64,000 nucleotides of DNA from assembly GCA_003534295.1 (NCBI GenBank), contig DPDV01000013.1:1-64000 (forward strand), given 5' to 3'. Of the stretch, positions 26,415-35,181 are shown one piece after another. Position 1 is the stretch's first letter; every line of letters starts with the position of its first letter. The notes beneath the pieces are model-generated. The model was not told where the DNA came from. It saw nothing but the letters and a program-made list of their open reading frames with translations, and made no database searches. Made by a program: the position numbers and the translations under genes. The DNA comes from Clostridiales bacterium (GTDB lineage Bacteria > Bacillota > Clostridia > TANB77 > CAG-508).

Positions 26415-27260
26415 ATGGCTAAAAAAATAAAAATTGTAATATATATAATAGTTGTTATTTTTTCGGTTTTTCTAGTAGCAAAAGCCATAAAACAGGAAAG
26501 TGGAGCAAATCCAGAAGTATTAGATAAAGTAGTTATTTTGAATGAAGCAAAAGTACTTCCAGAAAACGAAGGTAAACTTGTTTTAGTTTCCGGAAAACTT
26601 AAAGCAAGTGAAGTATTTAAAGATAATACATTTGGATTAGAACTAGATACATTCAGGGTAAATAAAATAGTAGAGATGTATCAATATAAAGAAGGTAATG
26701 ATGAAGTTGGTTTTGAATGGAAAGAAAAAGTTGAAAAAAAGTCTATTATATCAGGTTCAGGGGGAATATATAGAAACCCAGAAAAATCAATGAGCAGTAT
26801 AAATAAGTGTGATAAAGCATATTTAGGAGAATTTACTGTTTCAGAAAAATTAACACAAAGAATAAATAACAATGAAAAAGTAGAACTACCAGAAATAGAG
26901 GGATTTAAGAGAAAAGGTGAATACCTAACAAATTCAAAATGGGGGCCTAGTGTTGGAGATATAAGAATAAAAATGAGCTATGTAAATTTAGAAAAATTAG
27001 GAGACATATCAATACTTGCTAAACAAGTAGGAGATGGATTTGAAGAGTATAAATTAGATACAGGAGCTTATGCTTTTAATGTATATCAAACAAAAATTTC
27101 AAACAAAGAAGAACTAGCAAAAGCACTAGAACAAGACAGTAAGAACATGGCTGGTGGAATGATATTCATAATTATAGTACTTATAATTATAGGAATAATC
27201 CTATTTAGAACTAACATAAAAAATTTAATTGATAAAATTAAAAATAAAACAAGCAAATGA
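26415..27260 (+). CDS. TMEM43-like membrane protein
   Basis: 281 residues, ATG at 26415, with AAAGGGGAAAG upstream. TM helix at residues 6-23 and another at about 245-263 (MIFIIIVLIIIGIILF). The region between reads LNEAKVLPENEGKLVLVSGKL... FGLELDTFRVNKIVEMYQYKEGNDE..., which fits TMEM43/DUF1625 (short-gap E-G-K/R-V-V-x-V-x-G-x-L and R-x-VEMYQW). Eukaryotic TMEM43 is an inner nuclear membrane protein; bacterial forms are uncharacterised. Last gene of the envelope module. Confidence 0.7.
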   Translation: MAKKIKIVIYIIVVIFSVFLVAKAIKQESGANPEVLDKVVILNEAKVLPENEGKLVLVSGKLKASEVFKDNTFGLELDTFRVNKIVEMYQYKEGNDEVGFEWKEKVEKKSIISGSGGIYRNPEKSMSSINKCDKAYLGEFTVSEKLTQRINNNEKVELPEIEGFKRKGEYLTNSKWGPSVGDIRIKMSYVNLEKLGDISILAKQVGDGFEEYKLDTGAYAFNVYQTKISNKEELAKALEQDSKNMAGGMIFIIIVLIIIGIILFRTNIKNLIDKIKNKTSK

Positions 27261-27275
27261 AAAGAGAATGGTTTT

Positions 27276-27362
27276 ATGGAAAATAAAACAAAATATTTAG
27301 TAGCAATATTATTAATGCTAAAAAGAAAAATAGAAATGATTTTTTCAATAATAGTTCTATAA
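27276..27362 (+). pseudogene. Short membrane-peptide frame cut by structured repeat copy 3
   Basis: 28 codons from ATG 27276 (MENKTKYLVAILLMLKRKIEM...). Its last codons lie inside the repeat that begins at 27350, so the repeat probably replaced the original 3' end. Confidence 0.4.
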
Positions 27363-27496
27363 TTTTATAGAGGCGTCAAAATGTCGCCTCTATATTTTTC
27401 GAGTATCCCACTAAAAACCACGCTTTTAGGCTCTTATTGGGATTCGGGACGTCTCCCTCTTCCTGTCAAAATTATCCAATGAATAATTTTGACAGG
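27350..27496 (+). repeat. Structured repeat, copy 3 (full)
   Basis: Same hairpin order as copy 2. The AGGCG...CGCCT stem has GTCAAAATG in the loop side, the CTAAAA-stem has one mismatch, and the last stem is extended to 14 perfect pairs (27462-27475 with 27483-27496). The last stem overlaps the -35 box of the promoter for the following cargo. Confidence 0.8.
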
Positions 27497-27518
27497 ATAA
27501 ATGAGTTTGTGGTATTAT
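27489..27518 (+). promoter_or_regulatory. Promoter of the element C cation/redox cargo
   Basis: TTGACA (27489-27494), 18-bp spacer, TATTAT (27513-27518). The -35 lies in the 3' arm of a 14-bp inverted repeat, which may act as an operator. Same layout as at 3314 in element A. Confidence 0.7.
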
Positions 27519-27561
27519 ATGAATTAGAAAAATAGTAATTTGTTGAAATGGAGGATTGATT

Positions 27562-27648
27562 ATGAAAAAATTAAAAATATGAATATTATTAATTATATTA
27601 GGAAACTTATTATATTTAGCTTATATATTTTTTTGTAAAGAGGTGTGA
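27562..27648 (+). pseudogene. Small hydrophobic peptide gene with in-frame TGA, before the P-type ATPase
   Basis: ATG at 27562, with GGAGG upstream. It reads MKKLKI, TGA, then ILLIILGNLLYLAYIFFCKEV to 27648, two bases before the ATPase start. A single change (TGG to TGA) would explain the stop. It could be a leader or small partner of the transporter. Confidence 0.4.
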
Positions 27649-27650
27649 AT

Positions 27651-30258
27651 ATGAGCGATTCAAAAGAAAATGTTGATGTATTAAAAATGTATGGAGAAGA
27701 CAGTACTACACAAAGAGATGAATTTTTAAAAAAGCATAACTTAAATGAAAAGGGGCTTACTAGTAAACAAGCTGAAATTAATATTAAGAAATTTGGTCTT
27801 AACGAAACAAAAAAGGCTAAACCTAAGAAGTGGTATAATTATTTACTACAAAGTTTACTAACACCTTTTAACTGCATTTTAATTGGTATTTCAATTATCT
27901 TAATATATACAGATATATATTTAGCAATAGAACCAAGCTATGCCAATATAATAGTCATAGCAATTTTAGTTACTGCAAGTACTTTATTAGATTTTTTTGA
28001 GTCATATAGATCTAATAAGGCAGCAGAAAAATTAAGGGAAATAGTTGAAACAACTACTACAGTTATTAGAGATAACAAAGAAGTAAATATACCAGTTAAA
28101 AATGTAACCTTAGGAGACATTGTTTTATTGTCCGCTGGAAGTATTATACCAGCTGATTTAAGAATAATCGAATCAAAAGACTTATATGTAGGACAGGCTT
28201 CATTAACTGGAGAATCTGATAATATAAAGAAAACCGTTGAATTAGAGAACAAGCAAGAAGAATTAGACAGTATATCAGATTTTGATAATATCTGTTTTAT
28301 GGGTACAAATGTTGTATCTGGTTCAGCAAAAGGTGTTGTAATAAAAGTTGGAGATTCAACATATTTTGGAAAAATAGCAAATACTGTAACTTCTGGAAAA
28401 GAAAAAACAGCATTTCAAAAAGGAATTGAAAGTATAAGTAAATTATTAATTAGAATTATGATTTTTATGATTCCAATAGTATTTTTAATAAATGTGGAAA
28501 AACATGATATTATTCTAGCATTTACTTTTGCTGTTGCAATAGCAATTTGCATAACACCACTACTGTTACCTGTTATTTTATCTTCAAGTTTATCTAAAGG
28601 TGCTGTGAGAATGTCAAAAAAGAAGACTATTGTTAAGAAGTTAGATTCAATTCAGAACTTTGGAGCAATGAACATATTCTGCACAGATAAGACAGGAACA
28701 TTAACAGAAGACAAGATTGTTCTAGAAAAATATTTAAATGTAAATGGAGAAGAAGACTTCAACATTTTAAAATATGCCTTTTTAAATGCCTATTTGCAAA
28801 CAGGACTAAAAAGCAATATAGACGAGGCAGTAGTTGCTAAAGCTAAAACTATTGGAATTGAGAATAGTGTAGAAGAATATAAAAAAATAGATGAAATTCC
28901 TTTTGACTTTTCTCGTAGGTGTTTATCTGTAGCAGTAGAAATAGATAATAAAGATGAATTAATAACCAAAGGCGCTGTTGAAGAAATTCTAAATATTTGT
29001 ACAACATTTGAATATAAAGGACAAACGGAAAAACTTACAAATAAAAAAATAGAAAACATGAGAAAAATTTGTAAAGACTTAAATGAGGAAGGTTTTAGAG
29101 TTGTTGCCATTTGTAAAAAAATTATAACTAATAATAAAAAAGATTTTAATAGCACTGATGAAAAAGAAATGACTTTATTAGGTTTTATTGGTTTTCTTGA
29201 TCCACCAAAGGAAAGTGCAAAAGAAGCAATAGAAGGTTTAAATAATGCAGGAATAAGAGTTATGGTTCTTACAGGTGATAATGTAGAAGTTACAAGATGC
29301 GTTTGTAATAAAGCAGGGATAAATTCAAAAGAAATCATAACTGGAAATAAAATAGATACATTATCAGATGTAGCACTATCAAGATTATTAAAAAGAAATA
29401 ATATATTTGCGAAACTTTCTCCAATACAAAAAGCAAGGATTGTTAGAGTTTTAAAACAAAATGGAAATGTTGTTGGATATATGGGAGATGGAATAAACGA
29501 TAGTCCAGCGTTAACAAATTCCGATGTTGGAATTTCTGTTGATACTGCAGTTGATATAGCAAAAGAAACTGCAGATATTATATTACTTGAAAAAGACCTT
29601 AATGTACTATTAGATGGTGTAATGGAACGGAAGAAAAACATATGTAAATTTAATGAAATATATAAAAATGGCAACAAGCTTCAACTTTGGGGAAGTAGTT
29701 TCAGTAATTATTGCAAGCATTGTACTACCATTTTTACCTGAAACACCAATTCAACTATTAGTAGAAGGATTATTATATGACTTTGGTCAAATGACAATTC
29801 CGTTTGACAATGTAGATAAAGAATTGATTAGAAAGCCAAAAAAATTAAATATAAAAAGCTTAAAAAGGTTTATGTTTTTTATGGGTCCTGTAAGTTCACT
29901 ATTTGATATAGTTGTATTTTTACTATTATGGTTTGTTTTCACAGTTAGAGATGTTACGCACTTTCAAACAATATGGTTCACTTACAGTATAGTATCAAAT
30001 CTAATAGGAATGCACATTATAAGAACGGCAAAAACACCATTTATACAAAGTAATGCACATAAAGCAGTTTATATATCTTCAATTTTGTTAATTATAATAG
30101 GTATTTTAGTACCATTTACACCACTGGGAATTGCAATAGGCTTAGCACCAATTGCTTTAAAATATATTTTCATGATATTTGGAGTCACATTCTTATATTG
30201 CATTGTAGCAAGTTATGCAAAGAAAATTTATATAAAGAAATATAAGGAATGGATATAG
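27651..30258 (+). pseudogene. MgtA-type magnesium P-type ATPase, frameshifted
   Basis: ATG at 27651, with AGAGGTG upstream. N-terminal cation-ATPase region, TGES actuator motif (QASLTGESDNIKK), TM helices, phosphorylation site DKTGTLTED, and hinge GDGINDSPAL. At about 29623 an extra G breaks the frame. The right continuation (NGRKTYVNLMKYIKMATSFNFGEVVSVIIAS...) is in the next frame and runs to 30258. It ends in the C-terminal TM helices (PFDNVDKELIRKP, TAKTPFIQS). These motifs fit the P3B Mg2+ importers. The first product lacks the last four or so TM helices, so transport is lost unless the frame is repaired. Confidence 0.85.
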
Positions 30259-30335
30259 AAATAATTGAAGATAAAAATTAAATTTAATTAACTAAAAAAT
30301 AAAAAGAAAATGAATAATAATTTGGGGAGAAAAGT

Positions 30336-31175
30336 ATGTTGAAATGGATTAAAGAAAATAAAATTATTTTAATAACGATGCTAATATTTGAAACTGTGGC
30401 AGTATCGTTATTTGTCTCAACAAAAAACTTATTTTATTTGTTGAATTTCAATTATATAGGAATTTGTATATCACTTGGAATGTACTTAATGTCGCATAAG
30501 GTTAAATATGCAAGAAACTTTGTTCAATGTGCTGTTGGATTATATATGCTTGCGTATTTAGGAATTATATGTAGAGAAAATATGCAAATTGAAGGCTTTT
30601 GGTACTACTTGTTTTTAGGCGTATTTGAAGCTGCAACAATACATTATTTTGTAGCTAAAATAGCAGGACCATTATTCTTTGGCAGAGGTTGGTGTGGATA
30701 TGCCTGTTGGACAGGAATGGTATTAGATTTGCTACCATATAAAACCCCTAAAAATAGTAGAAAAAATTTAGGATGGATTAGATATATAATGTTTTTGCTA
30801 TCATTAACATTTGTGGCATCTCTATTTATATTTAAGGTAGATAACTTAGAAAATATAATGTTTTGGGCTTTTATAATTGGAAATATAGTGTATTATGCTT
30901 TAGGAATATCACTTGCTTTTATATTTAAAGATAATAGAGCTTTTTGCAAATATATATGTCCTATAACTGTTTTTCTAAAACCTGCAAGTTATTACTCATA
31001 TTTGAGAGTTAAATGTGATCATAGTAAATGTATTAATTGCAAAAAATGTATAAAAAATTGTCCAATGAATGTGGATATGTTAGATGACTCAAGAAAAAGA
31101 AAAAATGGGACTGAATGCATACTTTGCTGTAACTGCATTAAAGAATGCCCTAAAAATGCACTTAATTTAAAGTAA
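30336..31175 (+). CDS. Membrane polyferredoxin (NapH/CcoG-like)
   Basis: 279 residues, ATG at 30336, with GGGGAGAAA upstream. Four to five TM helices fill residues 10-205, with the loop motif GRGWCGYACWTGMVLDLLP (C-x3-C) after the third helix and a second one, FCKYICPI. C-terminal double 4Fe-4S ferredoxin: CINCKKCIKNCPM and CILCCNCIKECPK. Known: NapH-type proteins pass electrons through the membrane to periplasmic or extracellular partners. The partner here is unknown. It follows the Mg2+ ATPase without an obvious promoter. Confidence 0.8.
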   Translation: MLKWIKENKIILITMLIFETVAVSLFVSTKNLFYLLNFNYIGICISLGMYLMSHKVKYARNFVQCAVGLYMLAYLGIICRENMQIEGFWYYLFLGVFEAATIHYFVAKIAGPLFFGRGWCGYACWTGMVLDLLPYKTPKNSRKNLGWIRYIMFLLSLTFVASLFIFKVDNLENIMFWAFIIGNIVYYALGISLAFIFKDNRAFCKYICPITVFLKPASYYSYLRVKCDHSKCINCKKCIKNCPMNVDMLDDSRKRKNGTECILCCNCIKECPKNALNLK

Positions 31176-31214
31176 TTATACGGGAGAAATAATTTAAGAT
31201 AGGAGGTGAATTAA

Positions 31215-31292
31215 ATGAATCAATTAAAAATAGGAACATTTTTAATAGTTGCTTATATGGCTAAAAAAGATAGAGAAGAAGATAAGAAATAA
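31215..31292 (+). CDS. 25-residue small protein
   Basis: ATG at 31215, with a strong AGGAGGTGA 6 nt upstream. MNQLKIGTFLIVAYMAKKD... : a short hydrophobic stretch and a charged tail. It resembles the truncated frame at 27276 (short hydrophobic stretch then basic residues). Function unknown. Confidence 0.45.
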   Translation: MNQLKIGTFLIVAYMAKKDREEDKK

Positions 31293-31319
31293 ATTATAGA
31301 TGAAGGGATATTGTATAAT

Positions 31320-32225
31320 ATGAATAAAAAATTATTAATTATTACTTTGATTTTTTTCCTAATAATTATTGTTTTAGCATTTATTACAAATTATGTAGAT
31401 ACTGGTAGAGTGACAACAGGACATGAGCCAAAGTGTTGCATAAAAATAGTTAGCTATGATGGTAGTAAAGTAACCTATTGGGGATTAGGCTATAAAGTAA
31501 TTCGCTATGTTGGCTTATCTCCAAATGAACCTTATGAAAATAATATTGGTGTTAAAATGGGCAGTTGGTTTATGAAATATGAATTGCCAGAGCCTGATAG
31601 TACTTTAAATAAAGATCATTCTTTTTTTGGAAAAGTAATTGAATCTACAAATACTTATATTATAGTAGAACCAAATGAAGGTGAAGGAGAAAGAAAAATA
31701 GCTGATAAAATATCTATTTCATTAGAAAAAAATAATGATGCACTTTATGAAATAGGGACAAATGTAAAAATAACTTATCATGATAATATTATGGAAAGTT
31801 ATCCGGCACAGATTAAAGCAACAAAAGTAGAGATAAAATCTGCTGATAATTTTGAAATACTTTTTAAAGAAAGACAGAAAACAGATAGTTACAATAAGAA
31901 GTATGCAATATTAGATAAAACTGAATCTGATAAGTATGATTACAATATATATGCCTACAATGGTAGTGTAAACATAAGAATTGATAATAAAGAATATTCA
32001 CTAAAACAAGTATTAACAGAAAACAAAATAACGATGAATGAAATTATCGAAAAAGCTAATCAAGATGAAAGAAATGGAAAAATAAAAGTAGAAATGTATA
32101 AAGATGGTGGAAGTATTTTATACAAATACGATAATTATGCAATAATTAAATGCCATACATTAGAAGGAAATAGAGATGTATATATTGGTAGCAAAGATAT
32201 GAGCATAAATGATTTAAAAATATAA
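31320..32225 (+). CDS. Membrane-anchored protein with a DUF3221-like domain
   Basis: 301 residues from ATG 31320 (a TTG at 31311 is in frame but sits too close to GAAGGG). TM helix at residues 4-22. It then reads VDTGRVTTGHEPKCCIKIVSYDGSKVTYWGLGYKVIRYVG, a pattern common in small Gram-positive surface proteins of unknown role. Next, FFGKVIESTNTYIIVEPNEGEGE...GTNVKITYHDNIMES resembles DUF3221. The tail (DNKEYSLKQVLTENKITMNEIIEKANQD) is a separate domain. The bulk is extracytoplasmic. No enzymatic motif. Confidence 0.55.
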   Translation: MNKKLLIITLIFFLIIIVLAFITNYVDTGRVTTGHEPKCCIKIVSYDGSKVTYWGLGYKVIRYVGLSPNEPYENNIGVKMGSWFMKYELPEPDSTLNKDHSFFGKVIESTNTYIIVEPNEGEGERKIADKISISLEKNNDALYEIGTNVKITYHDNIMESYPAQIKATKVEIKSADNFEILFKERQKTDSYNKKYAILDKTESDKYDYNIYAYNGSVNIRIDNKEYSLKQVLTENKITMNEIIEKANQDERNGKIKVEMYKDGGSILYKYDNYAIIKCHTLEGNRDVYIGSKDMSINDLKI

Positions 32226-32326
32226 CATTTTTTATGTTTGCTTAACAATTACAATATTGCTTCAATAATAAAAAAGTCTAAAATAAAAATTGCAATATAG
32301 TAGTAATAGTAGGTCTGGAGGAAACA

Positions 32327-32701
32327 ATGAATTTGGAATTTATAAAGAAAACAATAATGGCTTTTGCGGTATCTATATTTTTAGGTTATATTATAATTAA
32401 AACAAAGGATTTATTAACAAGAATAGTAGTTATACCTTTTTTGATATTTGGAATTAGTTTATTTATAAAAAATATTTGTTTAATATTTAACAAAAATAAA
32501 ATTGCTAAAATATTTAGTAAAATAAATGTAATATCATTCTTTATATATTATTTTGGATTCCTTATTTATTGGGATTATGTGGCTATAACAAACAAAGATT
32601 ATATATTAGTAGCATTTTCTTTATTAGCTTGGGCTGGAGGAATATTTGCATTATATAGAAGATATTTAAGACTAAGAAATACAGATAAAATTGTAAGATA
32701 A
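32327..32701 (+). CDS. Four-helix membrane protein
   Basis: 124 residues, ATG at 32327, with GGAGG 6 nt upstream. Four hydrophobic segments (IMAFAVSIFLGYIIIK, RIVVIPFLIFGISLFI, NVISFFIYYFGFLIYW, YILVAFSLLAWAGGIFALY). No family recognised. It is part of the run of small cargo genes 31215-33852, each with its own ribosome site. Confidence 0.55.
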   Translation: MNLEFIKKTIMAFAVSIFLGYIIIKTKDLLTRIVVIPFLIFGISLFIKNICLIFNKNKIAKIFSKINVISFFIYYFGFLIYWDYVAITNKDYILVAFSLLAWAGGIFALYRRYLRLRNTDKIVR

Positions 32702-32726
32702 ATTATATTTTTTAGGAGGCAATAGA

Positions 32727-32942
32727 ATGAAAAACAATAAACGGAGAATATTTCAAGTAATTCAACTTATCTTATTTTTAGGCATGAGTGTATTTTTATT
32801 TTTTAGAAAATTCGATGGAAGTGGAGCAGAAAATACAGCAGAGATAAAATTAATAAGTTTGGCTATATGGCTGGGATTTTATCTATTCATTTTAGCTATT
32901 GAATTTGTAGTACGATTTTTGACAAGGATAGGTAAAAAATAA
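32727..32942 (+). CDS. Two-helix membrane protein
   Basis: 71 residues, ATG at 32727, after AGGAGGCAATAG. Two hydrophobic helices (VIQLILFLGMSVFLFF and AIWLGFYLFILAIEFVV) with basic ends. No family recognised. The following intergenic region has the recurring TAGTAATTTG leader motif. Confidence 0.55.
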   Translation: MKNNKRRIFQVIQLILFLGMSVFLFFRKFDGSGAENTAEIKLISLAIWLGFYLFILAIEFVVRFLTRIGKK

Positions 32943-33004
32943 TTGCAAATTACACAATTTAGTAATTAGTTGGAAAAATAGTAATTTGAAGGGGAGGAAT
33001 AAAA

Positions 33005-33253
33005 ATGAATGAAATAAAAATTAAATCAATTTATAAACATTTTAAAGGTGATTTATATTTAGTTGAAGATATTGCAACACATAGTGAAACGAGGGAAAAA
33101 TATGTGGTATATAGAGCACTATATGGAGATACAGGATTATATATAAGACCTTATGATATGTTCGCTTCTGAAGTTGACCACGAAAAATATCCAAATGTAA
33201 AACAAAAATACAGATTTGAATTACAAAATATTAAGAGCGTGAAAGAAAAATAG
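33005..33253 (+). CDS. DUF1653 protein
   Basis: 82 residues, ATG at 33005, with GGGGAGGAA upstream. IYKHFKGDLYLVEDIATHSETREKYVVYRALYGD...IRPYDMFASEVD is the DUF1653 pattern (YRHFKG-x-x-Y...A-x-HSET-x-E-x-x-VVYR-x-LYG-x-x-x-WVRP-x-x-MF). Role unknown; probably cytoplasmic. Sits among mixed stress-type cargo. Confidence 0.85.
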   Translation: MNEIKIKSIYKHFKGDLYLVEDIATHSETREKYVVYRALYGDTGLYIRPYDMFASEVDHEKYPNVKQKYRFELQNIKSVKEK

Positions 33254-33306
33254 ATAACAAGATTAGTAATTAGTTAAAAAATAGTAAGTTATCGAGGAGA
33301 TGTATT

Positions 33307-33852
33307 ATGAAATATAGTGCATTATTAAGAGGAATAAATATTAGTGGCAAAAATAAAATTTCAATGAGTGAATTAAAAACAGAGTTAGAAAATGACAAAT
33401 ATCAAAATGTTACTACGTATCTTAATAGTGGAAATGTTATTTTTGAAAGTAGTATTGATAATAAAGAAACAATAAGGAAAGATATAAACAAGATTATATA
33501 TGATAAATTCAATCTTGAAATACCTGTTTTTATTATAACTACAAGTGAACTTGAAAATATATTAAATCATTGCCCTAATTGGTGGGGAACTGATAATAAA
33601 GAAGTATATGACAATCTAATTTTTATAATTCCACCTACAAAATATAATGAAGTATATAATACTATTGGAGAGCCAAGCAAAGATATTGAAAAGATTGAAG
33701 AATATAATAATTCTATATTTTGGTCATTTGATTTAAGCAAGTATAGAAAAGCAAATTGGTGGATTAAAACTGCAAGTACAGATATTAAAGATAAAATTAC
33801 AATTAGAACAGCAAATACAATGAGAAAAGTGCTAGAATTAAGTAAGCAATAA
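33307..33852 (+). CDS. DUF1697 protein
   Basis: 181 residues, ATG at 33307, with GAGGAGATG upstream. YSALLRGINISGKNKISMSELK...VTTYLNSGNVIFESS is the DUF1697 signature (LRGIN-x-GG-x-N-x-x-x-M-x-x-L...YI-x-SGNVVF). Cytoplasmic, function unknown; many relatives lie next to stress or resistance genes. Last gene before the hsp20 promoter. Confidence 0.85.
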   Translation: MKYSALLRGINISGKNKISMSELKTELENDKYQNVTTYLNSGNVIFESSIDNKETIRKDINKIIYDKFNLEIPVFIITTSELENILNHCPNWWGTDNKEVYDNLIFIIPPTKYNEVYNTIGEPSKDIEKIEEYNNSIFWSFDLSKYRKANWWIKTASTDIKDKITIRTANTMRKVLELSKQ

Positions 33853-33915
33853 ATTACAATGAATAAGTTAGAACAATTAAATGCAAAATATAAATTCATA
33901 AAAAATTCACAAAAA

Positions 33916-33957
33916 TTAGCAATCTACACTTGACATTGCTAAAATTAGTGATACAAT
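33916..33957 (+). promoter_or_regulatory. CIRCE-like operator and promoter of hsp20
   Basis: TTAGCAATC-N9-CATTGCTAA (33916-33942) follows the HrcA operator plan TTAGCACTC-N9-GAGTGCTAA. It overlaps the -35 box (TTGACA 33930-33935); the -10 is TACAAT at 33952-33957 (16-bp spacer). Heat control by HrcA or a related repressor is inferred. Confidence 0.65.
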
Positions 33958-34046
33958 ATAAATGTAATGAGAATTACATATATGTGCATACCCTTGAAAC
34001 AGAGTATCAACACATAAAAAATTATTTTGTAAAAGGAGTGGTTTTT

Positions 34047-34472
34047 ATGATGATGATACCAAGAAAAAGGAACGAATTTGATTTGTTCAGAGATTTCTTT
34101 GAAGGAGATGATTTTTTTCCAATTAGAAGAGAAAGTGCAATAATGAAAACAGACATAAAAGAGAAAAAAGATAAATACATTATTGAAATGGATCTTCCTG
34201 GATATGAAAAAGAAAACATTAAACTATCATTGAAAGATGGATATTTGGAAGTAACAGCTGAGGTTAATAAAGAAGATGAAAATGAAGAAAAGGACAAATT
34301 TGTTCATAAGGAAAGATATTACGGACATTGTTCAAGAAGTTTTTATGTAGGAGAACAAATTAAAGAAGAAGATGTAAATGCAGAATTTAAAAACGGTATA
34401 CTAAAAATTTGTATTCCTAAAAAAGAAGAAAGAAAAGAACTTCCAGAAGCAAAACATATTGAAATTAAATAA
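34047..34472 (+). CDS. Hsp20/alpha-crystallin small heat-shock protein
   Basis: 141 residues from ATG 34047, with AAAGGAGTGG 6 nt upstream; the longer frame from 33930 overlaps the promoter and is rejected. The alpha-crystallin domain spans about residues 35-130: DIKEKKDKYIIEMDLPGYEKENIKLSLKDGYLEVTAE, then a loop, HKERYYGHCSRSFYVGEQI, and the I-x-I-type end (KICIPKKEE). Known: an ATP-independent holdase chaperone in the cytoplasm. It is controlled by the CIRCE-like site and closed by the terminator at 34481. Its presence on a mobile element suggests stress-protection cargo. Confidence 0.95.
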   Translation: MMMIPRKRNEFDLFRDFFEGDDFFPIRRESAIMKTDIKEKKDKYIIEMDLPGYEKENIKLSLKDGYLEVTAEVNKEDENEEKDKFVHKERYYGHCSRSFYVGEQIKEEDVNAEFKNGILKICIPKKEERKELPEAKHIEIK

Positions 34473-34480
34473 TATTGTTT

Positions 34481-34525
34481 ATAAGGAAATGGTTTTATAT
34501 AGAATCATTTCCTTATTTTATATAT
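34481..34525 (+). terminator. Terminator of hsp20
   Basis: ATAAGGAAATG / CATTTCCTTAT stem (34481-34517) with a 15-nt loop and T-rich tail. Confidence 0.85.
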
Positions 34526-34541
34526 AAATTACAATTTATAT

Positions 34542-34682
34542 AATAGTTCTATAATTTTATAGAGGCGTCAAAATGTCGCCTCTATATTTTTTGAGTATCT
34601 TGCTAAAAGCCACGCTTTTAGGCTCTTATTGGGATTCGGGACGTCTCCCTCCTCCTGCAAACTTTAAAAAAGTTTTACTCTA
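34542..34682 (+). repeat. Structured repeat, copy 4 (full)
   Basis: Same order of hairpins as copies 2 and 3: AGGCGTC...TGTCGCCT stem with CTATATTTTTT, CTAAAAGC-CAC-GCTTTTAG, GGGATTCGGGACGTCTCCC, and a last stem AAACTTT-aaa-AAAGTTT. It closes the element C cargo block, as copy 2 closes that of element A. Confidence 0.8.
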
Positions 34683-34705
34683 TTTCTATATTGTAATTTA
34701 AAATA

Positions 34706-34756
34706 AAAAGAGATAACAATTCTCTTTTTAGCATAACATTTATTAATAATGTTATG
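34706..34756 (+). promoter_or_regulatory. Two inverted repeats upstream of the element C accessory gene
   Basis: AAAGAG...CTCTTT with T-tail (about 34708-34729, possible terminator) and CATAACATT-N7-AATGTTATG (34732-34756, perfect 9-bp arms, likely operator). The rest of 34757-34925 has a small TGTGC-aat-aGCACA stem and a T-run at 34843, and no gene. Confidence 0.5.
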
Positions 34757-34925
34757 AAGGAGTTAGGTTGTTTGAAAAATAATTACAATTTTTACGTTGT
34801 TAAACTTCACTTCGAAAATCCTCAATGTGCAATAGCACACCTGCGTTTTTTTTGTTTGTTTGCCTAATAAAAATTTAATTTTTTTCCAAACGTGTAGATT
34901 TAACTTCGGAAAGGTAAAATAAATT

Positions 34926-35141
34926 ATGAAACTTACAATAACAGAAATACAAGGCACGAAATATGTTCAAATTTATTTGACAGAAGATGAACTCCAGAAA
35001 AAAGAAACAAAAGATTTAATTAAAAAGTATAAACAAGAAAAATATAGTATGGCTATTTTCGTAACTGGAAAAGAGAATTATCCCGAGATTCTTGGAAAAA
35101 TAATTACGAAACAAGTGGAATTAAATAGAAATGTATGCTAA
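34926..35141 (+). CDS. Small protein paired with the element C recombinase
   Basis: 71 residues, ATG at 34926, with GGAAAGG upstream. Same pattern as the protein at 18460-18672 (VQIYLTEDELQKKETKDLIKKYK..., MAIFVTGKENYPEILGKIITKQVE). No known domain. It lies 40 nt before the recombinase frame. Keeping this gene next to two differing recombinases argues for a role in recombination or its control. Confidence 0.6.
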   Translation: MKLTITEIQGTKYVQIYLTEDELQKKETKDLIKKYKQEKYSMAIFVTGKENYPEILGKIITKQVELNRNVC

Positions 35142-35181
35142 CATGAAAACAAGCAATATCAGGCGAGATTTGGAGGATAAA

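Noticed and set aside
33930..34046. Longer N-terminus for Hsp20
   Set aside because: The extra codons overlap the CIRCE-like operator and promoter, and the ribosome site lies before ATG 34047.
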